Source: Psychromarinibacter halotolerans (GTDB lineage: Bacteria > Pseudomonadota > Alphaproteobacteria > Rhodobacterales > Rhodobacteraceae). From it: a stretch of 64,000 bases of DNA. A program made the translations under genes and the position numbers. A model generated the notes under the pieces. That model ran no database searches, had not been told where the DNA came from, and saw only the letters and a list, made by a program, of their open reading frames with translations. The stretch lies in contig NZ_JARGYD010000005.1 of NCBI RefSeq assembly GCF_029168315.1, positions 186,001 to 250,000 of the forward strand, read 5' to 3'. The number at the start of each line of letters is the position of its first letter. The stretch's first letter is position 1. Of the stretch, positions 43,207 to 50,819 are shown piece by piece.

Positions 43207-44838
43207 ATGAGCAGACCTAATCCCGCAGTTTTCATTGCGTTTCTGGTGGCCGTGATCGTGGTCCTCGGCTCTGTCACGCTGGCCAAGGGCGGCTTCTATC
43301 TGGCCAAGCATGAAGGCGACACGCTGCACCTTCTGCAGATCCTGTTCCGCATGGCGAGCGGCGAGTGGCCGCATCTGGATTTCATGACGCCGATCGGCTT
43401 GCTGGCTTTCGCGCCGGTCGTCTTGTTTCTCAACCTCGGGCTTGGCGTCGGGATTTCGATCCTGCTGAGTCAGGTCCTGCTGGCCTTCATCCTGCTGCCA
43501 GCGGTGTTCTGGGCCGGGATGAGCCGGCTGCCGCGCCGCGCGGCCTACCTGTTTGGTCTGTCGGTTCTGGTGCTGGTGATGGCGCTGGTGCACGGCGAGA
43601 CGGAACGGTCGGTGTCGATCTCGATGCACTACAATCGGTGGGCGTGGGCGGTCAGCTACGTCGTGATCGTGCTGGCGGTGCTGCCCCCGCGCGAGATCCG
43701 CAACGACGTGCTGGACGGGCTGATCATCGGCGTCGGTCTGGCGTTCCTTGCCTTGTGCAAGGTCACATACTTCGCCGCCTTCCTTGTGCCGGTGGTGGTC
43801 GGCCTTCTTGCCAACGGCAACACCAAGGCGCTGCGCGGCGCGCTGGCCAGCGGGCTGGCCGTGGCGCTGATCGTTTCGGTCTTCGCGACGCTCGACTTCT
43901 GGGTCGCCTACCTGAACGACCTGCGCGAGGTGTCGGCCTCGACCGTGCGTCCCGCACCGGGCTTCGGGCTGCGTACCATCGTGATGGCGCCCGCCTATCT
44001 CGGGGCGTCCGCTGTCGCGCTAGGCGCGATCATCCTGCTGCGGCAGGCCGGAGAGATGACGCTGGGCCTGGCACTGCTGCTGCTGGCGCCGGGGTTCATC
44101 TATGTCACCTGGCAGAACTTCGGCAACGATCCGCAATGGCTGATGCTTCTGGCGGTGCTTCTGCTGGTGCCCGAGGTGCGGCCCGAGTTGCGCAACAGCT
44201 TCGGCTGGCCACTTGCGCAGGCGCTGGGCGTGGCCGCCGCGATCGCCATCGCCTTTGCCGCGCCGTCCATGCTGAACCTTGCCTACAGCCCGTTTCGTCA
44301 TCTCAGCCTCGATCCCGCAGATTACCAGCCGATCCTTGTCCGGAACCCGGAACATCACGACCTGCAGGTGCGCGAGATCCGGGCGAACCGGGTCGACGGT
44401 GTCGTTGCGCTGGACGTGCCGGGGTCAGGGCTGGAGGATCGCGTCGGCAAGGCAAAGCGGGACGAGGAGCGGGTCAGCTTTCAGGGCACGCCGCTGCCGT
44501 ATTGCGAACTGCAGATGGGCATTGTCGCTTGGTTCGAGGCCATCGTGACGGATCTGGAACAGAACGGCTTCGCCGAGGGACGCCGGGTATTCGTGGCCGA
44601 CCTGTTCATGGGGCACTGGATGTTCAGCAGCCTCGATCGTCTGGAGCACGGGGCGCCGTGGTACTATGGCGGGCTTCCGGGGATCGACAGCGCGGATTAC
44701 CTGCTGGTGCCGCTGTGTCCCACGTCTTTGTCGGTGCGCAAGGACATCCTTGAGACCATCGAAGAGTCCGGCATCGCCGTGACCGAGGTGCGCAAGGCGC
44801 CGCTCTATTGGCTGTATTCCTTCGACCGCGACGGCTAA
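43207..44838 (+). CDS. Large multi-pass membrane protein, GT-C-like
   Basis: 543 aa with about nine or ten membrane segments in the first 370 residues and a soluble C-terminal domain of about 170 residues. The first loop after TM1 has K-H-E-G-D-T-L-H and then H-L-D-F-M-T-P-I-G. Acidic residues in this position, together with the W-P-H-x-D-F-x-T-P-x-G pattern, are what I associate with GT-C type glycosyltransferases of the ArnT/PMT class. Sugar transfer from a polyprenyl donor is a possibility, not a demonstrated role. The C-terminal domain is not recognised. Confidence 0.7.
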   Translation: MSRPNPAVFIAFLVAVIVVLGSVTLAKGGFYLAKHEGDTLHLLQILFRMASGEWPHLDFMTPIGLLAFAPVVLFLNLGLGVGISILLSQVLLAFILLPAVFWAGMSRLPRRAAYLFGLSVLVLVMALVHGETERSVSISMHYNRWAWAVSYVVIVLAVLPPREIRNDVLDGLIIGVGLAFLALCKVTYFAAFLVPVVVGLLANGNTKALRGALASGLAVALIVSVFATLDFWVAYLNDLREVSASTVRPAPGFGLRTIVMAPAYLGASAVALGAIILLRQAGEMTLGLALLLLAPGFIYVTWQNFGNDPQWLMLLAVLLLVPEVRPELRNSFGWPLAQALGVAAAIAIAFAAPSMLNLAYSPFRHLSLDPADYQPILVRNPEHHDLQVREIRANRVDGVVALDVPGSGLEDRVGKAKRDEERVSFQGTPLPYCELQMGIVAWFEAIVTDLEQNGFAEGRRVFVADLFMGHWMFSSLDRLEHGAPWYYGGLPGIDSADYLLVPLCPTSLSVRKDILETIEESGIAVTEVRKAPLYWLYSFDRDG

Positions 44839-44910
44839 GCGCCGGTCTTGCGAAAGAAAAGCGGACCGGCTGGGCGCCGGCCCGTCGATGCAGGCGTGAT
44901 GGCAGGGCGG

Positions 44911-45339
44911 TTAGCCGCCCTGCGCAAGGCTTTCGATCTGACCGCGCAGGCCCGAGATGTCATAGCCCGCGTCGGCAGCCGCCGACAGCAGCGCATCGGT
45001 GGGCTGTGCGCCCGCGTTGCTCAGCGCCCAGACGATGGTCGACCGCGTGCCGGACCGGCAATAGGCGAACACGGCGCCCGAGGCGTCCGTGATCGACTGG
45101 CCCTGCGTGGTCACCATGTCCATCGTCATCGCCCCGTTCACCACGGGGTTCTCGACATAGGTCAGCCCGGCGGCTTCCGCCGCCGCGCGCATGGCCTCTG
45201 ACTGGTGCGTCGGGGGCACCTCGTCGTCGGGGCGGTTGTTGATGACCATCGTAAAGCCTTGCTCTGCCAGCAGGGCCATGTCGGTCGGTTCGATCTGCGG
45301 AGAGACCGCGTATTCGGGTGTGATGTACCGGATGTCCAT
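44911..45339 (-). CDS. TIGR01244 family sulfur transferase/phosphatase (Blh-like)
   Basis: 142 aa with a DSP/rhodanese-like active site C-R-S-G-T-R-S (C-x5-R). This is the domain fused to the persulfide dioxygenase in Blh and encoded alone in many alphaproteobacteria. It probably transfers or removes sulfane sulfur. It ends a three-gene set with two YeeE/YedE proteins, 10 bp behind the second, so a role in sulfide or thiosulfate handling is likely. The dioxygenase and sulfide:quinone reductase are not in the window. Confidence 0.85.
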   Translation of the reverse strand: MDIRYITPEYAVSPQIEPTDMALLAEQGFTMVINNRPDDEVPPTHQSEAMRAAAEAAGLTYVENPVVNGAMTMDMVTTQGQSITDASGAVFAYCRSGTRSTIVWALSNAGAQPTDALLSAAADAGYDISGLRGQIESLAQGG

Positions 45340-45349
45340 GACGGAATCC

Positions 45350-45781
45350 TTACGACGACGCGGCGACCCCGTCTACCCAGCTGCGCACCGGCGGCGCGAA
45401 CAGCATCCCGGCGATCATTGACACAACGAACAGCGGCCCCGACCAGCCCGCAAAGGTCAGCGAGGCCATCGCCGGTCCGGGGCACAGCCCGGCCAGTCCC
45501 CAGCCCGCGCCGAACAGCACCGATCCAAGCACAAGGTTGTGGCCGATCCGCGGTTCGGGCGGCGCCGGGAACGAACCGCCCAGCTTCGGCGCGCGGCCCA
45601 TCGTGAACCGCCACGCGATGGTCATCGGGATGATCGCCCCGCCCAGCACGAAGGCTAGCGTCGGGTCCCAGTCGCCGAACACGTCCAGCCAGCCTTGGAC
45701 CTTGGCGGTGTCGACCATGCCCGACACAAGCAGCCCGGCGCCGAACAGGCCGCCAGAGAAAAGGGCAAACAGCGCGCGCAT
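45350..45781 (-). CDS. YeeE/YedE family half-transporter (DUF6691 type)
   Basis: 143 aa with four membrane segments. The conserved Cys is in G-L-C-P-G-P-A. It is the second half of a split YeeE/YedE protein; the fused form (TsuA) imports thiosulfate using conserved membrane cysteines. The start ATG shares a base with the upstream stop (TGATG), so the two halves are made together. Confidence 0.86.
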   Translation of the reverse strand: MRALFALFSGGLFGAGLLVSGMVDTAKVQGWLDVFGDWDPTLAFVLGGAIIPMTIAWRFTMGRAPKLGGSFPAPPEPRIGHNLVLGSVLFGAGWGLAGLCPGPAMASLTFAGWSGPLFVVSMIAGMLFAPPVRSWVDGVAASS

Positions 45782-46209
45782 CAGATGACTCCCAGGATGT
45801 GCTTGAACAGCAGGACGGATACACCGCCCGCGATCAGGTAGAAGACGGTCGCGACGATGCCCCGCAGCGAGAACCGCGAGATGCCGCAGACCCCGTGGCC
45901 CGAGGTGCAGCCGTTGGCCAGCCGCGTCCCGACGCCCACCAGCAAGCCCGCGCCGATCAGCACGGCCGGATTGGTCGAGATGTGGGTGTCGACCTCTGTG
46001 TAAAGCGGAAGCATCAGCAGCGGCACAATCACCAGTCCCGCGATAAAGGCGGCGCGTTCCGTCCAGTTCGACCGGCCCGAGCCGTCCACCAGTCCGCCAA
46101 GGATACCCGAGGCCCCCATGATGCGGCCGTTCACCAGTAGGAAAAGCGCCGCGGCGCTGCCGATCATCAGGCCGCCGACAAGGCCCCAGATCCAGTCCAT
46201 TTCGATCAT
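45781..46209 (-). CDS. YeeE/YedE family half-transporter
   Basis: 142 aa, four membrane segments. The conserved motif N-G-C-T-S-G-H-G-V-C-G carries the sulfur-handling Cys. The ATG at 46209 follows AAGGAG; the longer open frame to 46278 has no such site. It is the first gene of the sulfur module, and a good promoter lies 70 bp upstream next to a tandem repeat. Confidence 0.88.
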   Translation of the reverse strand: MIEMDWIWGLVGGLMIGSAAALFLLVNGRIMGASGILGGLVDGSGRSNWTERAAFIAGLVIVPLLMLPLYTEVDTHISTNPAVLIGAGLLVGVGTRLANGCTSGHGVCGISRFSLRGIVATVFYLIAGGVSVLLFKHILGVI

Positions 46210-46274
46210 GTGTTTACTCCTTGCCGCATCGCGGAGTCGCGCCCGGGCGGGCGTCCCGGCGGCCGTTAGCGCAC

Positions 46275-46303
46275 TCATATAACAATTACTGCATGTGTTT
46301 CAA
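46275..46303 (-). promoter_or_regulatory. Promoter of the YeeE/YedE/Blh module
   Basis: On the minus strand TTGAAA (46303-46298) is followed by a 17-bp spacer and ATATGA (46280-46275), about 66 bp before the start codon. The -35 box lies within the first copy of the 27-bp repeat; the same hexamer is present in the second copy. Confidence 0.5.
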
Positions 46304-46347
46304 TGGGGCCTCTTTCGGCCTGTGTTTCAATGGGGCCTCTTTCGGCC
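46294..46347. repeat. Perfect tandem duplication, 27-bp unit, two copies
   Basis: Positions 46294-46320 and 46321-46347 are identical. The unit begins TGTGTTTCAATGGGG and ends CTCTTTCGGCC; it contains a small GGCC/GGCC inverted pair. A third copy may begin with TGTG at 46348. It lies between the divergent sulfur module and the DksA-like gene and includes the -35 box of the former. Confidence 0.85.
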
Positions 46348-46430
46348 TGTGCGGCCCGTCGGGATCTTGACGTGGATCAAGGCCGCAACGGGGCGTGCTG
46401 GGTAATTTCGGGCAAAGGGGAGAGAACCAG

Positions 46431-46769
46431 ATGCCCATGACGACCACGGAAGACCGCCGCAAAGTGCTGGAAAAGCGCCTGGCAGAGCTTGAAGCCCGCT
46501 TGCAGGGAATCGAGACCGAAATCGATTCGCACCAGTCCAAGGATTGGGAGGATCTGGCGACCGAACGTGAAACCGACGAGGTACTGGAAACGCTTGGCAC
46601 CAGCGGGCAGGTCGAAATCTCTATGATCCGCGCGGCCTTGGACCGGATCGACGCGGGCGAATACGGCTATTGCGCACGTTGCGGTGAAGTCATTCAACCT
46701 GAGCGGTTGGATGTGGTACCCTACACCCCGTTGTGCCGTACCTGCGCGGGGGCGACGGCCCGGTCCTGA
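46431..46769 (+). CDS. TraR/DksA-type zinc-finger protein
   Basis: 112 aa. A coiled-coil-like N-terminal half (about 5-65) with the acidic D-E-V-L-E tip is followed by the C4 zinc finger C81-x2-C84 and C102-x2-C105. It is shorter than DksA (about 150 aa) and close to the YbiI/TraR class. It may bind the RNA polymerase secondary channel. The start at 46431 has a purine-rich site (AAAGGGGAGAG) just upstream. Confidence 0.85.
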   Translation: MPMTTTEDRRKVLEKRLAELEARLQGIETEIDSHQSKDWEDLATERETDEVLETLGTSGQVEISMIRAALDRIDAGEYGYCARCGEVIQPERLDVVPYTPLCRTCAGATARS

Positions 46770-46834
46770 GGGGAGCCGACCGGACGATCCGCCACGCGGT
46801 GGCAGCGTGCCAGACCGAGAAGGAGGACACGGAA

Positions 46835-47047
46835 ATGGCATTGGAAAGGTTCAAGGCGACGGTCAGCGGCCTGCTGGACGAGATCCAGAGGCACCCCGAG
46901 AACAAGGCGATGCTGCAGGAACAACTGCGGCGCACACTTGCCGAGTACGAAGCTCTCGGGCTTCCGCTCCCGGAAAACTACGTCCGTCTCAGCCGAAGGC
47001 TGGAAGACGAGGACGCCGACGATTTCTTCGACAACGTACCGGTCTAA
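46835..47047 (+). CDS. Small hypothetical protein (70 aa)
   Basis: 70 aa, mostly helical and very acidic at the C-terminus (E-D-E-D-A-D-D-F-F-D-N-V). The start at 46835 is supported by AAGGAGG (46820-46826). No domain is recognised. It lies 65 bp behind the DksA-like gene and is probably co-transcribed. Confidence 0.65.
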   Translation: MALERFKATVSGLLDEIQRHPENKAMLQEQLRRTLAEYEALGLPLPENYVRLSRRLEDEDADDFFDNVPV

Positions 47048-47054
47048 ACGGATC

Positions 47055-47097
47055 CTGACTGTCAGGTGTCAGACTAAAGTGACCTACCTGTCAGGTC
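47055..47097. repeat. Cluster of short palindromes at the edge of the accessory patch
   Basis: CTGAC-T-GTCAG (47055-47065) and ACCTG-T-CAGGT (47086-47096) are perfect inverted repeats. The second is nested in GACCT...AGGTC (47081-47097). They lie just after the last normal gene and before an AT-richer patch. They may be operator-like or the end of an inserted segment. Confidence 0.4.
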
Positions 47098-47224
47098 GCT
47101 GATCCAGATCGCCTTCGCCAAGGAGTACGTGCCGTTCGTGCGCCATGCAGCGAGGGTCGGCAGTGAGCGTAATTTGACGGGTGCAGCACAGCGCACGAAT
47201 GCCCGGTTCTATAACGGGGCGTAG
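47078..47224 (+). pseudogene. Short open frame without start, possible gene remnant
   Basis: The frame from 47078 to the TAG at 47222-47224 reads 48 codons with protein-like composition (I-Q-I-A-F-A-K-E-Y-V-P-F-V-R-H-A-A-R) but has no start codon or ribosome-binding site. I do not recognise the family. It may be the end of a gene truncated when the neighbouring DNA was exchanged. Confidence 0.3.
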
Positions 47225-47271
47225 CCTAAGCTCTTAATTTGGCGACAGCTTCGAGCGTTCCAGTCGATTTT

Positions 47272-47847
47272 TTACCGAGTAATTAGAGTGACTGCCGCCC
47301 CCGGTACCGAAGGCCATCTTCCGCGATCCCACGGCCAAGTCTTATGTGCTGCGATAAGGACGGCAGGTGTACCGTTTCTCTGAACTCGCCATGCTTGAAC
47401 AACATGGTCGGATAAGCCTTGTCCATTCTCTGCGTTTGTCGTGGCTCCAAATCTCTTAACCAAAGCCTGAGCGAGCAAGAAACTCTGCTGTGGTGTCATT
47501 CCGCGTAAGCCCACGTAGCAGTATCCAGCACCAGCTTGAACGATAACTTGCCCATCATCGTGTGACACCACAGGAACTACAATTCTGGTCTTCCCACTTG
47601 GTAGATTTGTTCTGGACGCTCTGTCCGGTGTTTCAGGAGAACGATATCCTATCGCCTCAAACCTATCGAACATTGCCTCTGCGTCTGGTAAGCCCGCGCA
47701 TGCCCTCACGGCCTTGCTCGCCTCCGCAAATGCGTTTGCTCCAGCAGGAGAGTTGCTAATCGTATTGGTGTTAACCGGTGGGATGCCTGCACAGTTGGAG
47801 ACTAGCATCAGTGCACCAATCGCCATGCTAAATAACCTTGCGTTCAT
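47272..47847 (-). CDS. Hypothetical lipoprotein
   Basis: 191 aa. The start at 47847 gives a lipoprotein-type signal (M-N-A-R-L-F-S-M-A-I-G-A-L-M-L-V-S-N-C), with the acylated Cys at residue 19. An alternative ATG lies 12 codons upstream. The mature part has two further Cys-containing motifs (A-C-A-G-L-P and Y-C-Y-V-G-L-R-G). Base composition is visibly less GC-rich than its neighbours, and it is flanked by coding remnants, suggesting horizontal acquisition. I recognise no domain. Confidence 0.65.
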   Translation of the reverse strand: MNARLFSMAIGALMLVSNCAGIPPVNTNTISNSPAGANAFAEASKAVRACAGLPDAEAMFDRFEAIGYRSPETPDRASRTNLPSGKTRIVVPVVSHDDGQVIVQAGAGYCYVGLRGMTPQQSFLLAQALVKRFGATTNAENGQGLSDHVVQAWRVQRNGTPAVLIAAHKTWPWDRGRWPSVPGAAVTLITR

Positions 47848-47901
47848 GTTCTTACTTGCCGTCCTAAATTGTTCAGTCACCACGATTTTAGATTGAGATA
47901 G

Positions 47902-48066
47902 CTAACAGCACCACATGGGATGCATTTGTGCGAAAACTCGCACGCCTCTGCCGGTGGCGAAAAATCCGCGTTCCGGAAAGCGGTCGTTCAAGTGGTCGAT
48001 GGCAACGGCAGCTTTGTCCCGCCAAGCCGCCTCCCGCTTGTTCCGCGTCCAAGGTCTGGTCTGGCC
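47902..48066 (-). pseudogene. C-terminal gene remnant (no start)
   Basis: The minus-strand frame between TGA (48069-48067) and TAG (47904-47902) reads 54 codons with strong protein character and no start codon near its beginning. The stretch R-D-K-A-A-V-A-I-D-H-L-N-D-R-F is weakly reminiscent of the C-terminal end of Y-family DNA polymerases (DinB/UmuC). I take it as the tail of a gene whose 5' part was lost. The identification is tentative. Confidence 0.35.
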
Positions 48067-48109
48067 TCAGAAGGGCGGTGGCCAGTCCGAAGCGTCAGCC
48101 CGGGAAACG

Positions 48110-48325
48110 TCAGCCCAGAACGATCCCGAAGACCACGATGATCAGCCCGAATACGGACAGCAGCAGCGCGCCCATGTTCAGCGGGATGACCCGGCGGACC
48201 CGGTCGCGCAGTTCGTCGTCGCTTAGGTTCTGGCGCTTGGCCCGCACGACGATGACGATGCACCAGACAAGCCCTACAAGCCCCACCAGCGACACCGCCG
48301 CCCCAAGCCAGATCAGCCAATCCAT
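48110..48325 (-). CDS. Small two-helix membrane protein
   Basis: 71 aa. Two membrane segments (about 4-27 and 50-70) flank a short basic loop (R-A-K-R-Q-N-L-S-D-D-E-L-R-D-R-V-R-R). This is the appearance of a small conserved inner-membrane protein of unknown role. It is divergent from gapR. Confidence 0.65.
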   Translation of the reverse strand: MDWLIWLGAAVSLVGLVGLVWCIVIVVRAKRQNLSDDELRDRVRRVIPLNMGALLLSVFGLIIVVFGIVLG

Positions 48326-48492
48326 CGCGCTCTCCCGTTCCTCTGCCGCGGGGCCGTCCCCGGCCGCTCTGCGGTGCGGGTACCCCGGAACCCGCGCACG
48401 GGCAAGTCTGCCCCTTGCGGGGATGGGGGGCGGGCGGTAATCCGGTTACCCAAGAGGCCGGACATCAATGGCCAGAGCAGGAGACCCGCCGA

Positions 48493-48759
48493 ATGGACCA
48501 ACCCGACAACACCCCGCCGGACAGCTACCGCGTCACCGCCGATGAACTGCGCCAGTTCATAGAGCGTTTCGAACGGCTGGAGGCCGAAAAGAAAGACATC
48601 GCCGACCAGCAGAAAGAGGTGATGGCCGAGGCCAAGGGGCGTGGCTATGACACCAAGGTCATGCGCAAGGTGATCGCGCTGCGTAAGCGCGAGCCCGACG
48701 ACATCGCCGAAGAAGAAGCCGTTCTCGACATGTACAAGTCGGCGCTGGGCATGGGCTGA
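48493..48759 (+). CDS. gapR: DUF2312 nucleoid-associated protein GapR
   Basis: 88 aa. The family block D-E-L-R-Q-F-I-E-R-F-E-R-L-E-A-E-K-K-D-I is followed by K-E-V-M-A-E-A-K-G-R-G-Y-D and the K-V-I-A-L-R-K-R motif. In Caulobacter, GapR clamps overtwisted DNA ahead of replication and transcription and stimulates type II topoisomerases. The ATG at 48493 gives the family's length; the longer frame has no support. Confidence 0.9.
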   Translation: MDQPDNTPPDSYRVTADELRQFIERFERLEAEKKDIADQQKEVMAEAKGRGYDTKVMRKVIALRKREPDDIAEEEAVLDMYKSALGMG

Positions 48760-48782
48760 CCCTTCGGGGCCACCCGCGTTCA

Positions 48783-48809
48783 GGCTCGGGTTCGGGTTCG
48801 GGTTCGGGG
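48783..48809. repeat. Short tandem repeat of TTCGGG
   Basis: Three to four copies of a CGGGTT/TTCGGG hexamer follow gapR directly. It could arise by slippage. It lies in the 135-bp gap before the permease gene and has no hairpin. Confidence 0.6.
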
Positions 48810-48894
48810 CCGCGTCGCGCTGGCCGTGTCCGCCGCCGCCAAACGGCAAGAGGGACGGTGGACAAGCGCCCGGGCGACGGGATAACTGCCCACC

Positions 48895-50550
48895 ATGTCC
48901 GGAGAGATCCTTCAGCAAGGCCGCCCGCGTGCACGGTGGCGGGCAGACCGCTGGTCGGTCGGCGCCGCAGTTATCGCGGCGGCGGTCGTGCTGCCCATCC
49001 TGTCGGTGATCTGGATCGCCTTCCACCCGACCCAGAACATCTGGCCGCACCTCGTTTCCACCACCCTGCCGCGTTACCTTGGCAACACGCTTCTGCTGAC
49101 CCTGTCGGTGGGCGCGCTGTGCGCCGCGACGGGGGCGGGGCTGGCGTGGCTTCTGGTGATGTACCGCTTTCCGGGCTCGAAGGTTCTGCAGTGGCTGAAC
49201 CTGCTGCCGCTGGCGATCCCGGCCTATGTCGGCGCCTACGCGCTGGTGGATTTTCTTGAATACGCCGGGCCGTTCCAGACCGCCCTGCGCGAGACCTTCG
49301 GCTGGCAGACCTCGCGCGATTACTGGTTCCCCGAGATCCGGTCGCGCTGGGCCGCCATCATCGTGCTGTCGGGGGCGCTGTATCCTTACGTTTACCTGCT
49401 GGCCCGACAGGCGTTCCGCGACCAGTCCGGCAGCACGTTCGAGGTTGCGCAGGCGCTGGGTGCGGGGCCGTTCCGCCGGTTCTGGCGCGTCGGCCTGCCG
49501 CTGGCGCGCCCCGCCATCGCCGCCGGGACTGCGGTCGCGATGATGGAGGCGGTCAGCGATTTCGGCACCGTCGATTACTTCGCGGTGCAGACCCTGACCA
49601 CCGGTATCTTCAGCGTCTGGCTACAATCCGGCAACGCGGGCGGCGCGGCGCAGATCGCCAGCGTCATCCTTGTGCTGATCCTGCTTCTGGTCGGGCTGGA
49701 GAAGCTTGGCCGCCGCCGCAGCCGGTTCTACCGCCTGTCCCGGTCGCAGCGCCCGGTCGAGCCGCAGCCGCTGAAAGGCGGCGCGGCGGCGCTGGCGCTG
49801 GCGTTCTGTACCTTCCCCTTCGCGCTGGGCTTCCTGCTGCCCGGCGGCGTGATCCTGAGCCACGCGCTGGACAATCCCGAACACTGGGTCGACCGAGGGC
49901 TGCTGCTGGCACTGTGGCATACGCTGACGGTCGGCGGCATCGCCTCGGTCCTGACCGTCGTGGCGGCGCTGTTCCTTGTCTACGGCGTCCGGCTGGCCCG
50001 CAGCGGCGTGCCGCGTGCGCTGCTGCCGATCACCACCATCGGCTATGCCGCGCCGGGGGCGGTGCTGGGCGTGGGCCTGCTGATCCCGATGGCCGCCGCC
50101 GACAACGCCGTCGCCGACGCGGTCGAGGCGGCGACGGGATGGGACATCGGCCTTGTCATGACCGGATCTGCCTTCGCGATCATCTACGCTTACGCCGTGC
50201 GCTTCTTCGCCATCGCCCAAGGCGCGGCGGATGCGGCGATGGGGCGGGTGTCGCCCAACCTGCCGATGGCCGCGCGGTCGCTGGGCCGCACCGCTGGCGG
50301 CGCCCTGCGCGAGGTCTACGTCCCGCTGATCCGGGGCTCGGTCGGAACCGCACTGCTTCTGGTCTTCGTTGACTGCGTGAAGGAGTTGCCCGCAACGCTT
50401 CTGCTGCGGCCCTTCAACTACAACACGCTGGCCACCCGCGTGCACGAGAAGGCGTCGCTGGAACAGATCGGCGAGGCGTCTCCGGCCGCGCTTTTGGTGG
50501 TGCTGGTCGGATTGCTGGCAGTACTGCTGTTGGCGCGGGCGAACCGTTGA
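48895..50550 (+). CDS. Iron(III)-type ABC transporter permease, two fused domains (FbpB-like)
   Basis: 551 aa with about 12 membrane segments in two homologous halves. Each half carries an EAA coupling loop (E-V-A-Q-A-L-G-A-G near residue 182; A-A-R-S-L-G-R-T-A-G near 460). The layout matches FbpB/AfuB/SfuB permeases for ferric iron. The binding protein and ATPase that normally accompany it are not adjacent, so it must use partners encoded elsewhere. It ends 60 bp before tRNA-Thr. Confidence 0.88.
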   Translation: MSGEILQQGRPRARWRADRWSVGAAVIAAAVVLPILSVIWIAFHPTQNIWPHLVSTTLPRYLGNTLLLTLSVGALCAATGAGLAWLLVMYRFPGSKVLQWLNLLPLAIPAYVGAYALVDFLEYAGPFQTALRETFGWQTSRDYWFPEIRSRWAAIIVLSGALYPYVYLLARQAFRDQSGSTFEVAQALGAGPFRRFWRVGLPLARPAIAAGTAVAMMEAVSDFGTVDYFAVQTLTTGIFSVWLQSGNAGGAAQIASVILVLILLLVGLEKLGRRRSRFYRLSRSQRPVEPQPLKGGAAALALAFCTFPFALGFLLPGGVILSHALDNPEHWVDRGLLLALWHTLTVGGIASVLTVVAALFLVYGVRLARSGVPRALLPITTIGYAAPGAVLGVGLLIPMAAADNAVADAVEAATGWDIGLVMTGSAFAIIYAYAVRFFAIAQGAADAAMGRVSPNLPMAARSLGRTAGGALREVYVPLIRGSVGTALLLVFVDCVKELPATLLLRPFNYNTLATRVHEKASLEQIGEASPAALLVVLVGLLAVLLLARANR

Positions 50551-50610
50551 CGCCGCGTGGACCAATCCATGCTTTACTCGTTCGGCCTTTCCACTTATCT
50601 CTCGCGCTGC

Positions 50611-50686
50611 GCCCCTATAGCTCAGCTGGTAGAGCGCCTGATTTGTAATCAGGATGTCGGGAGTTCGAGTCTCTCTGGGGGCACCA
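50611..50686 (+). tRNA. tRNA-Thr (anticodon TGT)
   Basis: 76 nt with a full cloverleaf. The acceptor GCCCCTA pairs with TGGGGGC. The D-loop has AGCTGGTA. The anticodon stem CCTGA/TCAGG has loop TTTGTAA (TGT anticodon), the T-arm has GTTCGAGT, and CCA is encoded at 50684-50686. Confidence 0.97.
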
Positions 50687-50819
50687 CCTTTCCTATCTGT
50701 CCGACCTGGGTCCATGACGGCCCGCCGCTGTGCGCCGCGTTGAAGCTGGCGGCGTGTCGGATATGGTGGGACGGCAGTGGCCATTGGTGAAAGCCACACA
50801 GGAAGAAGGCGTGTCCCCG

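Noticed and set aside
46209..46278. Longer start of the first YeeE/YedE protein at 46278
   Set aside because: The extra 23 residues are Arg/Ala-rich and overlap the -10 region of the predicted promoter; the ATG at 46209 has AAGGAG.
48783..48809. CRISPR-like repeats
   Set aside because: Contiguous hexamers without spacers; no cas genes anywhere in the window.
50611..50686. tRNA-Thr as an integration site
   Set aside because: No integrase and no repeated 3' tRNA fragment was found on either side.
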